Positions 1 through 9,413 of a DNA stretch of 64,000 nt are shown piece by piece. The DNA comes from Micromonospora radicis. Its GTDB lineage: Bacteria > Actinomycetota > Actinomycetes > Mycobacteriales > Micromonosporaceae. The notes below the pieces were generated by a model. It was not told the DNA's origin and did not search any database. It saw nothing but the letters and a program-made list of their open reading frames with translations. Numbering within the stretch: the first letter of the stretch is position 1; every line of letters starts with the position of its first letter. Made by a program: the position numbers and the translations under genes. Location of the stretch: positions 62,001 to 126,000 of the forward strand of contig NZ_QXEC01000007.1 in assembly GCF_003583405.1 (NCBI RefSeq), given 5' to 3'.

Positions 1-86
1 ACTATCCGACCCTGGCCGAGGCGTACAAGGTGGCCGCGCTGGACGCCTCCAACAAGATCCGCAACATCACCCGAATCGACGGCTGA
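1..86 (+). CDS. sthA: Soluble pyridine nucleotide transhydrogenase, C-terminal end (partial)
   Basis: Only the last 27 codons are present; the gene starts left of the window and stops with TGA at 84-86. The readable tail contains YPTLAEAYKVAALDA, which resembles the conserved C-terminus of the flavoprotein NAD(P)(+) transhydrogenase SthA (dimerisation domain, NYPTxAEAYRVAAL in enterobacteria). The family moves hydride between NADPH and NAD+ in the cytoplasm. Another disulfide-reductase-family flavoprotein is possible, because so little sequence is visible. Confidence 0.65.
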   Translation, partial: YPTLAEAYKVAALDASNKIRNITRIDG

Positions 87-145
87 CCCCCTCCCCTCCC
101 CTCCCCTCCCCCCTCCCCCGCGCCCCGCGCCCCGCGCCCCGCGCC
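87..145. repeat. CCCCT-rich run followed by 7-bp tandem repeat GCGCCCC
   Basis: After the stop codon the + strand shows several CCCCT units (about 87-118), then three full copies and one partial copy of GCGCCCC (120-145). It lies directly beside the long palindrome at 149-203. No gene is visible here. Confidence 0.8.
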
Positions 146-148
146 GTC

Positions 149-203
149 GATCATGAGGTTGGCGGCAGATATCGATCTCCAAACTGCCGCCAACCTCATG
201 ATC
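149..203. repeat. Intergenic palindromic element, copy 1
   Basis: Perfect 20-bp arms (149-168 and 184-203) enclose a 15-base loop. The left arm begins GATCATGAGGTTGGCGGCAG. A second, slightly diverged copy lies at 4730-4795. This copy sits between the converging ends of sthA (+) and aceB (-), so the RNA from either strand would fold into a very stable hairpin. It may act as a bidirectional terminator or be a dispersed REP/MITE-like repeat. Confidence 0.9.
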
Positions 204-225
204 AACAGGAAGGGGGGACGCCGCG

Positions 226-1815
226 TCAGCGGCGTGGGCCGAGGTGGCGGGCGTAGGCGGCGGTGGTGAAGAACGCCGGCAGTTCCTCGGCCAGGGCGGT
301 CTCCTCGACGATGCGGGCGGCGTGGGCGGCCCGCTCCCGGTCGGCACCGGCACGGCCCTCGGTCAGCGCGGCCAACTCCTCGGCCAGCAGCGACCGGACC
401 AGTTCGTCGGTCACGGCGCCGCCACCGGCCAGCGGCGTGCCGTGGTGCAACCACTGCCACACCTGGCAGCGGGCGATCTCGGCGGTGGCGGCGTCCTCCA
501 TCAGGTTCCACAACGCCACCGCGCCGGTGCCGCCCAGCCAGGCGTCGACGTACCGTAGCGCCACCGCGATGTTGGACCGCACGCCGGCCGCGGTGACCTG
601 GCCCGGTGTCTTGTCGACCGAGAGCAGGTCGGCAGCGGCCACCTCGACCTCGTCGCGCCGCCGGTCGAGCTGGTTCGGCCGCTCGCCGAGCACCGCGTCG
701 AAGACCTCCCGGCAGGTCGGCACCAGGCCGGGGTGGGCGACCCAGGAGCCGTCGAAGCCGTCGCCGGCCTCCCGCTGCTTGTCCGCGCGCACCCGGGCCA
801 GGGCGGCCTCGTTGACCTGCGGATCCCGGCTGGGCACGAAGGCCGCCATGCCGCCGATCGCGTGCGCGCCGCGCCGGTGACAGGTCCGCACCAGCAGTTC
901 GGTGTACGCGCGCATGAACGGCACCGTCATCGTCACCTCGGCCCGGTCGGGCAGGACGAAGTCCGGCCACTGCCCGAAGTTCTTGATGATGCTGAAGATG
1001 TAGTCCCACCGGCCGGCGTTCAACCCGGCGGAGTGGTCCCGCAGCTCGTAGAGGATCTCCTCCATCTCGAACGCCGCGGTGACCGTCTCGATCAGGGTGG
1101 TCGCCCGGATGGTGCCCTGCGGCAGCCGCAGGTAGTGCTGGGCGAAGACGAAGATGTCGTTCCACAGCCGCGCCTCGCGGTGACACTCCAACTTCGGCAG
1201 GTAGAAGTACGGCCCGCAGCCGGCGTCGAGCTGCCGGCGGGCACAGTGGAACAGGTAGAGGCCGAAGTCGACCAGGCTGGCCGAGATCGGCCGCCCGTCC
1301 ACCACGATTCCCTTCTCCACCAGGTGCCAACCACGCGGCCGGACCACGATGGTGGCCAGGGCCTCGCCGAGGGCGTACCGCTTGCCGCGCGCGTCGGTGA
1401 AGTCGATCCGCCGGTCGAGGGCGTCGATCAGGTTGAGTTGTCCACCGATGACGTTGTGCCAGGTGGGTGCGGTGGCGTCCTCGAAGTCGGCGAGCCACAC
1501 CTTGGCGCCGGAGTTCAGCGCGTTGACGGTCATCTTGCGGTCCGGCGGGCCGGTGATCTCGACCCGCCGGTCCACCAGCCCGGGCGCCGCCGGGGCCACC
1601 CGCCAGGTCGGGTCGGCCCGGATGCCGACGGTCTCGGGCAGGAAGTCGGGCAGTTGGCCGGTGGCGAAGCGGTCCCGGCGGGCCCGGCGGGTGTCCAGCA
1701 GGGCCACCCTGCGGGCGGCGAACTCGCTGTCCAGGGTGACCAGGAACTCCAGCGCGTCGGCGGTGAGCACCTCGTCGAAGCGTTCGACCATCGGGCCGAT
1801 GATCTCGTACCTCAT
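226..1815 (-). CDS. aceB: Malate synthase A
   Basis: 529 aa, the usual length for malate synthase A. It condenses glyoxylate with acetyl-CoA to malate, the second step of the glyoxylate shunt, in the cytoplasm. The family signature is visible as [17 protein letters not shown] (about residues 260-276), with [13 protein letters not shown] near residue 110 and a C-terminal block around [19 protein letters not shown]. The ATG at 1813-1815 overlaps the aceA stop by four bases (ATGA), which implies translational coupling in an aceA-aceB operon. The downstream end faces the palindromic element at 149-203. Confidence 0.96.
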   Translation of the reverse strand: MRYEIIGPMVERFDEVLTADALEFLVTLDSEFAARRVALLDTRRARRDRFATGQLPDFLPETVGIRADPTWRVAPAAPGLVDRRVEITGPPDRKMTVNALNSGAKVWLADFEDATAPTWHNVIGGQLNLIDALDRRIDFTDARGKRYALGEALATIVVRPRGWHLVEKGIVVDGRPISASLVDFGLYLFHCARRQLDAGCGPYFYLPKLECHREARLWNDIFVFAQHYLRLPQGTIRATTLIETVTAAFEMEEILYELRDHSAGLNAGRWDYIFSIIKNFGQWPDFVLPDRAEVTMTVPFMRAYTELLVRTCHRRGAHAIGGMAAFVPSRDPQVNEAALARVRADKQREAGDGFDGSWVAHPGLVPTCREVFDAVLGERPNQLDRRRDEVEVAAADLLSVDKTPGQVTAAGVRSNIAVALRYVDAWLGGTGAVALWNLMEDAATAEIARCQVWQWLHHGTPLAGGGAVTDELVRSLLAEELAALTEGRAGADRERAAHAARIVEETALAEELPAFFTTAAYARHLGPRR

Positions 1816-3083
1816 GAGAACTGTTCCTCCTCGGTGGAGCCGCGCAGCGCGGTGGTCTCGGCGGCGGGGTTGAGCACGGTGCTGATCAGGTCGAAGTAGC
1901 CGGTGCCCACCTCCCGCTGGTGCTTGACCGCGGTGTAGCCGGCCGTCTCGGCGGCGAACTCCCGCTCCTGCAACGAGACGTAGGCCGGCATCCCCTCGGT
2001 GGCGTAGCCTCGGGCCAGGTCGAACATCGAGTAGTTCAGGGCGTGGAAGCCGGCCAGGGTGATGAACTGGAACCTGTAGCCCATGTGGCCGAGTTCCCGC
2101 TGGAACTTGGCGATGGTGGCGTCGTCGAGGTGCTTGCGCCAGTTGAACGACGGCGAGCAGTTGTAGGCCAGCAGCTGGTCCGGGTACTCGTCCTTGATCG
2201 CCTCGGCGAAGCGGCGGGCCACCTCCAGGTCGGGGGTGCTGGTCTCCATCCAGAGCAGGTCGGAGTGCGGGGCGTAGGCCAGGCCCCGGGCGATGCACGG
2301 CCCGATTCCGTTGCGCACCCGGTAGAAGCCCTCGGCGGTACGCTCGCCGGTGACGAACGGGCGGTCCCGCTCGTCCACGTCGGTGGTGAGCAGCGTGGCC
2401 GCCTGGGCGTCGGTACGGGCGACGACCACGGTCGGCACGCCGGCCACGTCGGCGGCCAGTCGCGCCGCCTCCAGGGTGCGGATGTGCTGGCCGGTGGGGA
2501 TCAGCACCTTGCCGCCGAGGTGACCGCACTTCTTCTCGCTGGCGAGCTGGTCCTCCCAGTGCACCCCGGCGGCGCCGGCCGCGATCATGGCGCTCATCAG
2601 CTCGTACGCGTTGAGCACGCCGCCGAAGCCGGCCTCCGCGTCGGCGACGATCGGGGCCAGCCAGTCGATCCCGGAGGTCTCCCCCTCGGCGGTGGTGATC
2701 TGCGCGGCGCGCAGCAGTGCGTTGTTGATCCGGCGGACCACCGCGGGCACCGAGTTGGCCGGGTAGAGGCTCTGGTCCGGGTAGGTGTGCCCGGCGAGGT
2801 TGGCGTCGGCGGCGACCTGCCAGCCGGACAGGTAGATCGCCTTCAGGCCGGCGCGGACCATCTGCACGGCCTGGTTGCCGGTGAGCGCACCGAGGGCGTG
2901 GACGTAGTCCTCGGTGTTCAGCAGCCGCCACAGCCGGTTCGCCCCGTGCCGGGCCAGGGTGTGCTCCTCCTGGATCGCGCCCCGCAACCGCACCACGTCC
3001 TCGGCGCCATAGCTGCGCCGCACTCCCCGCCAACGCGGGTTGGTGTCCCATTCCTGCTGCAACTGCTCGACCGGGGTAGGCAT
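1812..3083 (-). CDS. aceA: Isocitrate lyase
   Basis: 423 aa; cleaves isocitrate to succinate and glyoxylate, the first step of the glyoxylate shunt. The catalytic loop signature KKCGHLGGK is present near residue 185, as are the metal-site region [15 protein letters not shown] and the [13 protein letters not shown] block. I chose the ATG at 3081-3083 (MPTPVEQL), preceded by GAAGGGACG; an in-frame upstream start at 3101 lacks a good RBS. It is first in the aceA-aceB operon and divergent from ramB. The shared upstream region carries a RamB-box-like sequence (3230-3240), consistent with control by acetate or fatty-acid carbon status. Confidence 0.97.
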   Translation of the reverse strand: MPTPVEQLQQEWDTNPRWRGVRRSYGAEDVVRLRGAIQEEHTLARHGANRLWRLLNTEDYVHALGALTGNQAVQMVRAGLKAIYLSGWQVAADANLAGHTYPDQSLYPANSVPAVVRRINNALLRAAQITTAEGETSGIDWLAPIVADAEAGFGGVLNAYELMSAMIAAGAAGVHWEDQLASEKKCGHLGGKVLIPTGQHIRTLEAARLAADVAGVPTVVVARTDAQAATLLTTDVDERDRPFVTGERTAEGFYRVRNGIGPCIARGLAYAPHSDLLWMETSTPDLEVARRFAEAIKDEYPDQLLAYNCSPSFNWRKHLDDATIAKFQRELGHMGYRFQFITLAGFHALNYSMFDLARGYATEGMPAYVSLQEREFAAETAGYTAVKHQREVGTGYFDLISTVLNPAAETTALRGSTEEEQFS

Positions 3084-3229
3084 CGTTTCTCGTCCCTTCA
3101 CAAATCGCGGGTCACACCGGGGTAGCTGCGCGCCACTGCCGGACCGCCGGTGTGCAACCCACGGTCACACGGCCCACCGGTCGGGTCGAGAGACGGAAGA
3201 AGCCAATTCTTGAAAACCTGAACGGTCCT

Positions 3230-3240
3230 TTTGCCAAGTT
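3230..3240. promoter_or_regulatory. Candidate RamB box in the aceA/ramB intergenic region
   Basis: The minus strand reads AACTTGGCAAA, one mismatch from the AACTTTGCAAA core described for corynebacterial RamB. It lies 59 bp upstream of the ramB start and 147 bp upstream of aceA. Function is inferred from sequence and gene context. Confidence 0.5.
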
Positions 3241-3298
3241 GTTAAAGCCTCCATTCGCAGCGGTGCTAATGTGTGCCGACCAAACGTGGCGAACGGAG

Positions 3299-4693
3299 GT
3301 GGGGGCGATCACCAAGACCTTCGCCGGGGCCCGGCTGCGTCGGCTGCGCGAGGAACGGGCACTCAGCCAGACCGAGCTGGCCCGGCACCTGAGCATCTCC
3401 CCGAGCTATCTCAACCAGATCGAGCACGACACCCGGCCGCTGACGGTGCCCGTACTGCTGCGCATCACCGAGCTGTTCGGCGTCGACCCGTCGGTGTTCG
3501 CCGCGCACGACACCCCACGACTGGTCACCGGTCTGCGGGAGGCGCTGCCCGGCCGGGCCAGCGCGGCGGAGCTGACCGAGTTGGCCACCCGGCTGCCCGA
3601 GGTCGCCGCCGCCGTCATCGAGCTGCACCGCCGCTACCAGCAGGCCGACGAGCAGCTCGCCGAGCTGGTCGGCGACCGGGAACGGGTCGGTCGCAGCCCG
3701 CACGACCAGGTCACCGAGTTCTTCTACCGGCGGCAGAACTACGTACCGGAGCTGGACGAGTCAGCGGAGCGGCTGGCCACGCAGATGGGGCTGCGCCGTG
3801 GGGAGGTCCGCGGGCTGCTGCGCGACCGGCTGGCGCAACGCCACGGGGTGGGCATCCGGCGCGAGGACGCCGTGGCGCTCGGTGGCGAGCTGCACCGGTA
3901 CCGACCGCAGACGCGCACCCTGCACCTGTCCACGTCGTTGCGGGCCGGGCAGGAGGCGATGCGGATGGCCGCCCAGATCGCGTTGCTTGAGCTCGCCGAC
4001 GTGATCGACGAGATCGTGGAGTCGGAGCGGTTCGACGACGTACAGACCCAGATCCTGACCCGGGTGGGCCTGGCCAACTACTTCGCGGCGGCGCTGCTGC
4101 TGCCGTACGAACAGTTCCTGGCCGCCGCGGAGCAACGCCGGTACGACATCGACCTGCTCACCCAGCACTACGCGATCGGCTGGGAGACGGTCTGCCACCG
4201 GCTCAGCACCCTGCAACGCCCCCGGGCGCGCGGCGTGCCGTTCTCGTTCGTCCGGGTCGACCGGGCCGGCAACATGTCGAAACGCCAGTCCGCCACCGGC
4301 TTCCCGTTCTCCCGCACCGGCGGCACATGTCCACTGTGGAACGTCTACGAGGCGTTCAGCTCGCCGGGTCGGGTGGTCACCCAGGTCGCCGCGATGCCCG
4401 ACGGGCAGCGCTACCTGTGGATCGCCCGTACGATCATCCGGCACCACGGCGGCTACGGCCAGCCCGGCAAGGTGTACGCGATCGGGCTGGGCTGCGAGAC
4501 CCGGCACGCCGGCCGACTGGTCTACTCCACCGGCATGGACCTGCACGCCGCCGAGGCCGCCACCCCCATCGGCCCCGGCTGCAAGACCTGCGAACGGATG
4601 ACCTGCCCCCAACGAGCCGCCCCACCCATCAGCCGCCAACTGGACGTGGACGAGAACCGCAGCACCTTCGTCCCCTACCCCCTCCGCCCCTAA
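3299..4693 (+). CDS. ramB: RamB/ScfR-type transcriptional regulator (acetate and glyoxylate metabolism)
   Basis: 464 aa. The N-terminus is an XRE-type helix-turn-helix (LSQTELARHLSISPSYLNQIEHDTRPLT, split around residues 20-50). An IrrE-like central region follows (DEIVESERFDDVQTQ, then GLANYFAAALLLPYEQF), and then the family-typical C-terminal domain with FVRVDRAGNMSKRQSATGF, GGTCPLWNVYEAF and a Cys cluster GPGCKTCERMTCPQRA. Domain order and motifs match mycobacterial and corynebacterial RamB closely. In those relatives RamB represses glyoxylate-cycle genes. The GTG at 3299 matches the N-termini of relatives; an in-frame ATG at 3269 is an alternative. It is divergent from aceA. Confidence 0.9.
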   Translation: MGAITKTFAGARLRRLREERALSQTELARHLSISPSYLNQIEHDTRPLTVPVLLRITELFGVDPSVFAAHDTPRLVTGLREALPGRASAAELTELATRLPEVAAAVIELHRRYQQADEQLAELVGDRERVGRSPHDQVTEFFYRRQNYVPELDESAERLATQMGLRRGEVRGLLRDRLAQRHGVGIRREDAVALGGELHRYRPQTRTLHLSTSLRAGQEAMRMAAQIALLELADVIDEIVESERFDDVQTQILTRVGLANYFAAALLLPYEQFLAAAEQRRYDIDLLTQHYAIGWETVCHRLSTLQRPRARGVPFSFVRVDRAGNMSKRQSATGFPFSRTGGTCPLWNVYEAFSSPGRVVTQVAAMPDGQRYLWIARTIIRHHGGYGQPGKVYAIGLGCETRHAGRLVYSTGMDLHAAEAATPIGPGCKTCERMTCPQRAAPPISRQLDVDENRSTFVPYPLRP

Positions 4694-4729
4694 CCCCCCA
4701 CCCACCCCACCCCACCCACCCCCCTCGGC

Positions 4730-4795
4730 CCCGTTGATCATGAGGTTGGCGGCACTCAGGAGATCGACATCCGCCGTCAACCTCATGATCAACGG
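4730..4795. repeat. Intergenic palindromic element, copy 2
   Basis: Same element as at 149-203: left arm CGTTGATCATGAGGTTGGCGG (from 4732) and right arm 4771-4794, with one mismatch and a central GAGATCGAC-like loop. It separates the end of ramB (+) from the end of the decayed HxlR gene (-), again a convergent setting. Confidence 0.88.
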
Positions 4796-4815
4796 GGGCG
4801 AGGGGGCGTCGGGTT

Positions 4816-4966
4816 TCACCGGCAGAGACCGTTGACCGGGTGGTGGAGTTCCCGACCGGCGAGGGTGAGCCGGTACTCGGTGCGTGGTGGCACGGTGGGA
4901 TGGGGCGTCCGACGGATTACCCGTTGCGCTCCAACTGGCGCAGGGTCGCGGTGAGCAGCCGACGGC
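4816..4966 (-). pseudogene. HxlR-family regulator remnant with frameshift
   Basis: On the minus strand one frame reads RRLLTATLRQLERNG (from about 4966). After a +1 shift near 4920 the reading continues as VIRRTPHPTVPPRTEYRLT, LAGREL and a stop (TGA at 4816-4818). These two pieces are the recognition helix and wing (VPPRxEYxLTxxG) of HxlR-type winged-helix repressors. The N-terminal third is missing and the reading frame is broken, so it is a relic. HxlR genes often sit beside the gene they control, here the VOC gene at 5013. Confidence 0.75.
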
Positions 4967-5012
4967 CACTGCCCTACGGTCTGGTCGGCTATCCCAACGT
5001 AACGGAGTGGAT

Positions 5013-5411
5013 ATGACCATCTTGAAGACGTACGCCCGGCTCTGGGTCGACGACCTCGACGCCTCGCTGCCGTCGCTGCGGACCCTGGTCGGCACGGAGC
5101 CGGAGTTGCGGTTCGCGTTCGACGGAATCGAGTTGGCCGCGATCGGCGACTTCCTGGTCATCGCCGGCCCAGCCGAGGAACGGGCCCGCTACGCGCACGC
5201 CTCCGCCACCGTGATCGTCGACGATCTGGACGCGGTCGTCGCCGGACTGACCGCCGCGGGCGGCGAGATCACCACAACGGAGGCGACCAGCCCCACCGGC
5301 CGCTACCTGTACGCCCGGCATGCCGGTGGGGCCGAGGTCGAGTACGTCGAATGGGTGCCGGAGTTGGTCGACCGGATCATCGGCCCCGTCGACCGCCGCC
5401 TGGGTCGGTGA
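5013..5411 (+). CDS. VOC (glyoxalase/bleomycin-resistance) family protein
   Basis: 132 aa. It shows the paired beta-alpha-beta-beta-beta pattern of the vicinal oxygen chelate fold: LWVDDLDASLPSLRTLVG at the N-terminus, then VIVDDLDAVVAGLTAAGGEI, then GAEVEYVEWVP at the end. Metal ligands typical of true glyoxalase I are not evident, so the substrate is unknown. The ATG at 5013 is preceded by AACGGAG. The gene stands alone behind the HxlR relic that may once have regulated it; a strong inverted repeat lies downstream at 5551-5584. Confidence 0.8.
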   Translation: MTILKTYARLWVDDLDASLPSLRTLVGTEPELRFAFDGIELAAIGDFLVIAGPAEERARYAHASATVIVDDLDAVVAGLTAAGGEITTTEATSPTGRYLYARHAGGAEVEYVEWVPELVDRIIGPVDRRLGR

Positions 5412-5550
5412 GCGGGCACCGAGACACCGACCATGGTGGTGTCCGGCAGCGCCTCGACGGCTCGTCTGCTCCTCAGCTCGAGGGGCCGAGCGCCATGTCG
5501 AGGCCGGGCACGACGAGGATGAAACCAAGGAGACTCGCCGCCACACCCCG

Positions 5551-5584
5551 CGGTCGCCGTCCCCGGTACCGGGGACGGCGACCG
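5551..5584. terminator. Perfect inverted repeat, bidirectional terminator candidate
   Basis: A 34-bp uninterrupted palindrome centred on CCCCGGTACCGGGG lies between the converging VOC gene and M28 peptidase gene. No U-tract follows, which is common in high-GC actinobacteria. Confidence 0.75.
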
Positions 5585-5604
5585 GGCCGGATGTCGGATC
5601 CGTC

Positions 5605-7110
5605 CTATCCCTGGGTGATGACGACGTCGTCGACGGCAGCCTCGACCAGGCTGGCGGTGGCGGCGTCGGCGGCCTCGACGAGGATCCGCACGCTCTGGCC
5701 GGCGTAGCCGGTGAGGCTCCAACTACCCGACGCCCAGGCCGCGTCGCGGTTGGTGGCGCTGCCCAGCTGGGTGAACAGGGCGGTGGTGCCACCGTTGTGC
5801 ACGACGGAGACCCGGAAGAAGTCGGCGCTGGTGGCGTTGCTGCCGTGGGCGAGATACCAGGACAGCTTCAGCGTCAACGGACCGGTGGCGGGCAGCGCGA
5901 TGGCGGGCGAGCGGACGCTTGTCGTACCCCCGTCGATGTCGTAGTCACCGGCGGAGGCACCGGCGAGCCTGCCGGTGACCAGATCGTTCGTGCCGGAGAT
6001 GGTGGCGGCGAGCTGCTTGGGGCCGCTGGAGTTGGTGGCCTGCGGGACACCCCGCTCCCACTGTCCCGTGGTGGCGGTGTCGGTGCCGGCGGGGTTGACG
6101 GTCCAGCCGGTGGCCGTCTCGAAGGTGTCCGACCAGACCACCGTCGCCGGGGTGCCGGTGGCCAGCGTCCACAACGCGTACGCGGCCGCGTCGCCGGCCC
6201 GGTTGAGCACCGTGTCGGAGATGTTGCTCGGGTACGTGTCGCACGCCCGGTGGTAGCAGGGGTCGAACGCACTCTGCGTGCCACCCCACTTGGCCACCTG
6301 CGCGGCGGTCTTCGCCCGGGACGCGCCCGCCGCGACGCCGGAGGTCTGTATGCCGATCGCGTTGAAGGGGGCGTCGTCGGAGCGGCCGGCGCCCTCGGTG
6401 TTCTCCTCGGTCTGCACGCCGATGGAGTCGTAGTAGGCCTTCAGGGTCTGGCCGGGTACGGAGGTGATCCGGTTGATGAAGTAGCCACCGTTGGTGGAGC
6501 CGACCATGTCGAAGTTGAAGTACGCCTTGATCTTCGCCCGCTCCGTGCTCGGCAGCGTGTTGGCGTAGAACCTGGACCCGTTGAGGCCCTGCTCCTCGTC
6601 GGTCCAGAAGGCGAACCGTACCCGGCTGGTCAGGCTCGGGTTGGTCGCCGCGAGGGTCAGCGCGATCTCCAGCAGCGTCGCCGAACCGGAGGCGTTGTCG
6701 TTGATTCCCGGGCCGGCGGAGACTCCGTCCAGGTGTGCGCCGAACAGGTAGACGCTGTTCGGGTCGCCACCGCCCGGCCAGTCGGCGATCACGTTCGGGC
6801 CGGCGCCACTGGTGCAGCCGGAGGTGCAGTTCTGTCGGGTCACGGTGAATCCGGCGGCGGTCAGCCGGTTCGACACGTACGCCACCGAGGCGGTGTAGCC
6901 GGCGCTGGTCGAGCGTCGGTTGCCGCCGTTGGCGGTCGCGATCGACTGGAACTGCTGCAGATGCGCCTTCGTGTTGGTCAGTGAGATGTCCGGAACCGCC
7001 AGGGCGGCGGCCGGAGCGGTAGCGGCGGCGGTTGTGGTCGGGACGACGAGCACGGCGACGGAGGCCAGTGCCAAGGCCGTGAACGCACGCAACACCGGAG
7101 TGACTCGCAA
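5605..7110 (-). CDS. Secreted M28 zinc aminopeptidase
   Basis: 501 aa. A signal peptide (residues 1-30, hydrophobic ALASVAVLVVP ending in an Ala-rich stretch) sends it outside. The two-zinc M28 site is visible: GAHLDG (His126), INDNASGS (Asp138), TDEEQGL (Glu172/173), YFNFDMVG (Asp near 201) and CYHRACD (His near 288). This matches Streptomyces griseus-type leucine aminopeptidases. The last about 170 residues (from VVWSDTFET) form an accessory beta-sandwich-like domain of the kind often found C-terminal to secreted peptidases. I used the TTG at 7108-7110 because GTAGGAG lies six bases upstream; no ATG or GTG fits. Confidence 0.9.
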   Translation of the reverse strand: MRVTPVLRAFTALALASVAVLVVPTTTAAATAPAAALAVPDISLTNTKAHLQQFQSIATANGGNRRSTSAGYTASVAYVSNRLTAAGFTVTRQNCTSGCTSGAGPNVIADWPGGGDPNSVYLFGAHLDGVSAGPGINDNASGSATLLEIALTLAATNPSLTSRVRFAFWTDEEQGLNGSRFYANTLPSTERAKIKAYFNFDMVGSTNGGYFINRITSVPGQTLKAYYDSIGVQTEENTEGAGRSDDAPFNAIGIQTSGVAAGASRAKTAAQVAKWGGTQSAFDPCYHRACDTYPSNISDTVLNRAGDAAAYALWTLATGTPATVVWSDTFETATGWTVNPAGTDTATTGQWERGVPQATNSSGPKQLAATISGTNDLVTGRLAGASAGDYDIDGGTTSVRSPAIALPATGPLTLKLSWYLAHGSNATSADFFRVSVVHNGGTTALFTQLGSATNRDAAWASGSWSLTGYAGQSVRILVEAADAATASLVEAAVDDVVITQG

Positions 7111-7329
7111 CGTCTGCTCCTACGGGTAGGCAACGCCGGGGTCACCGGCAGCCGCAGATTAGGACGACGCGGAGGGCAGCGGGAATACATCGACCCATAC
7201 CTCTTTCCTCATAGCGCGGCGGTACCCGACGGTGCCGCCGGGCGGACCAGGAACCGGTACGCTTGGCACCCCTCCGCGAGTAAGGGCAGGTGCATCGTTC
7301 GCCGCGCGTACCACGGGCCCGTCGTCGGC

Positions 7330-8127
7330 TTGATCCTCGTCGCCGCCCTGCTGGCCGGTTGTACGGTGCTGCGCCCGGCCGAGACCGTCCGGCTTCGGGT
7401 GCTGCAGCTGAACCTGTGCAACAGCGGCATGGCCCTGGGCTGCTACACCGGGCGGGCGGTCGACCAGGCCGCCGAGGTGATCCGGGCCGAGCGACCCGAG
7501 GTCGTCACCCTCAACGAGATCTGCTCCGGTGACGTGGACACGCTGGAACGAGCGATGCGGCAGGTACCCGACGACGTGGTGGTGGCCGCCTTCCAGCCGG
7601 CGCGCAACGGCCGCACCGGGGAGCCGTACCGGTGCGTCGACGGGCAGCGGTACGGCATCGGAGTCCTCGTGCGGCTCGCCGCACCGGACCGTGGCCACGC
7701 CGTGCACCACGGGTTCTACCCGGCGCAGGACCCGGCCGACCCGGAGCAACGCGCCTGGCTCTGTGTCGAGGCCGGCACCGACCTCCTCGCCTGCACGACG
7801 CACCTGGCGTACACCAGCGCCACCCTGGCGCTGGCGCAGTGCACGCACCTGCTCGGCACGGCCGTCCCACAGCTGCACGCCGACTCCGGGCACCGGCCCA
7901 CCGTCGTCAGTGGTGACCTCAACCTCCGGCAGGGCGGTTCACCCGACGTGCGGTCCTGCGTACCGGCCGGCTACGGGCACCGGCACGACGGCGGGGTGCA
8001 GCAGCTCATGGCGACGGCCGAGCTGAAGATCGACGCCACCCGCAGCGTCGACATGGACCGGACCACCGACCACGCCGCGTTCCTGGTCACCCTGACCACC
8101 GTCCGGCAGCCGCCTCCGGCCGCGTGA
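7330..8127 (+). CDS. Endonuclease/exonuclease/phosphatase-family protein, probable lipoprotein
   Basis: 265 aa. The EEP fold motifs are in order: LRVLQLNLCNSG, VVTLNEIC (catalytic Glu), RYGIGVLVR, ACTTHLAY, VVSGDLNLR and a final TTDHAAFLV. The substrate could be nucleic acid, phosphoinositide or sphingolipid head groups; the sequence does not say. The start is uncertain. The TTG used here opens directly on LVAALLAGC, a lipobox. An in-frame basic stretch upstream (VRRAYHGPVVG, from about 7297) would complete a normal lipoprotein signal, but I see no standard start codon for it. Confidence 0.7.
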   Translation: MILVAALLAGCTVLRPAETVRLRVLQLNLCNSGMALGCYTGRAVDQAAEVIRAERPEVVTLNEICSGDVDTLERAMRQVPDDVVVAAFQPARNGRTGEPYRCVDGQRYGIGVLVRLAAPDRGHAVHHGFYPAQDPADPEQRAWLCVEAGTDLLACTTHLAYTSATLALAQCTHLLGTAVPQLHADSGHRPTVVSGDLNLRQGGSPDVRSCVPAGYGHRHDGGVQQLMATAELKIDATRSVDMDRTTDHAAFLVTLTTVRQPPPAA

Positions 8128-8163
8128 GCCGGTCAACCGTCGGGCAGCCGCCTCCGGCGCGCC

Positions 8164-9012
8164 TCAGTCCCACCAGAACGCCCAGGTGGGGGCGTCGACG
8201 AGGCGCTCGGCGTAGGCGGCCAGCGTGCACGGGCGTTGCCCCTGCCAGATGTTGTCCGGGCAGAAGGCGAAGTGTTCGGCGGCGACGGGCAGCGCCGCGG
8301 CGGTGTCGGCCGGCGGCGCGGCGACGCTGAGGTACAGCTCGGCGAAGCCGACCCCGATCACTCGCACCCCGAAGCGCTCCTCCCAACTGCCCAGCACCGC
8401 GCACAACTCGGCCGGACCGGTGTAGTTCATCGCGCCCTGCCAGCCAACGGCGGCCAACGCGTCGCTGCCGCGCTGGGCGGGCACCAGGCCCAGCCGCATG
8501 GCGGGCTGGGCCTGCGACAGCTGCTCGGCCCAGTGCTCGGCGTGCTGCGGCGCCGCGACCCGCGGCGGGGCGGCCGGGGCCAGCCCCGGCCAGGCCCGAC
8601 CGTACGGGGCGGTGATCGCCTCCCGCCGGGCGGCGGCCACGGTGTCGTTCCCGTCGTCGGTGCCGGTGTAGTCGGCCCACCAGCCGGCCAGCAGCCGCTC
8701 GGCGTCGTGCCCGGCGAGCGGGGCCGTGCGCTCCGGCCAGAACTCGCCGACAGCCCAGGGCCGGGACGGGTCACCGTCGAGACCGTCCAACAGCAACGGC
8801 CACAGCCCGGAATCCGGATGCGCCGCGTGCAACCGGGACCACAGCCCGGCCGGTGCCGGATCGTCGCTCAGCCACAGCACCGGTCGATCGTCGGCAGCCT
8901 CGTCGGCGCGGACCGTCCGCCCGGCCGGCAGCGGCACGGACAGCGTTCTCCGCTCCTCGTCCGGAAACAGTTCCAGCAGTTCGGCGGGCATCTCGTTCAA
9001 CTGCGACGTCAC
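8164..9012 (-). CDS. DUF4253 domain-containing protein
   Basis: 282 aa with no signal peptide or membrane segment. The C-terminal half shows the DUF4253 pattern: [22 protein letters not shown], then [32 protein letters not shown] at the end. Family function is unknown. The GTG at 9010-9012 overlaps the stop of the truncated Sir2 reading frame (9009-9011) by four bases, so translation may depend on that relic. Confidence 0.72.
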   Translation of the reverse strand: MTSQLNEMPAELLELFPDEERRTLSVPLPAGRTVRADEAADDRPVLWLSDDPAPAGLWSRLHAAHPDSGLWPLLLDGLDGDPSRPWAVGEFWPERTAPLAGHDAERLLAGWWADYTGTDDGNDTVAAARREAITAPYGRAWPGLAPAAPPRVAAPQHAEHWAEQLSQAQPAMRLGLVPAQRGSDALAAVGWQGAMNYTGPAELCAVLGSWEERFGVRVIGVGFAELYLSVAAPPADTAAALPVAAEHFAFCPDNIWQGQRPCTLAAYAERLVDAPTWAFWWD

Positions 9013-9335
9013 GAGGCGTGAGGATAGCCGCCCCGGCTGACACTTCCCGGGCCCCGCGCCGACCGCCCCGCGCGACACGGGAAGTCGGTTGCCCGGTACG
9101 GCGGGCGTGCGCGAGGGTGGCCACATGACGTACTGCCCCAGACGAGAGCCGGGTCGGCGTCGAACGCCTCCGGGGTGGCCAACTCCTGTGCGTCGTAGCG
9201 TTGCCACAGGCCGGTGGGCGCGTCGCGGAAGGTCGGCACACCACTCTCGGCGGACATGCCCGCGCCGGTGAAGACCACCACCCGCCGGGCCTGGCCGAGT
9301 AGCGCCGCGGCCCGCTCCGTGCCCGGTTCCGTCAT
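9009..9335 (-). pseudogene. Truncated Sir2-type NAD-dependent deacetylase
   Basis: The first 66 residues are a clear sirtuin N-terminus: [20 protein letters not shown] is the NAD-binding GAGxSxxSGIPxFR motif, followed by [17 protein letters not shown]. Similarity ends abruptly after DPALVWG (about 9137); the remaining 42 codons are unrelated low-complexity residues. The catalytic His and zinc Cys residues are absent, so the product cannot be an active deacetylase. Confidence 0.85.
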
Positions 9336-9413
9336 CCGTCGAGACTATCGGCGCTGGGCGCTCCGGTCGCCGGGGTCGCCTACAGTGTCGACCACCCCGC
9401 CGTCGCGCCACCG

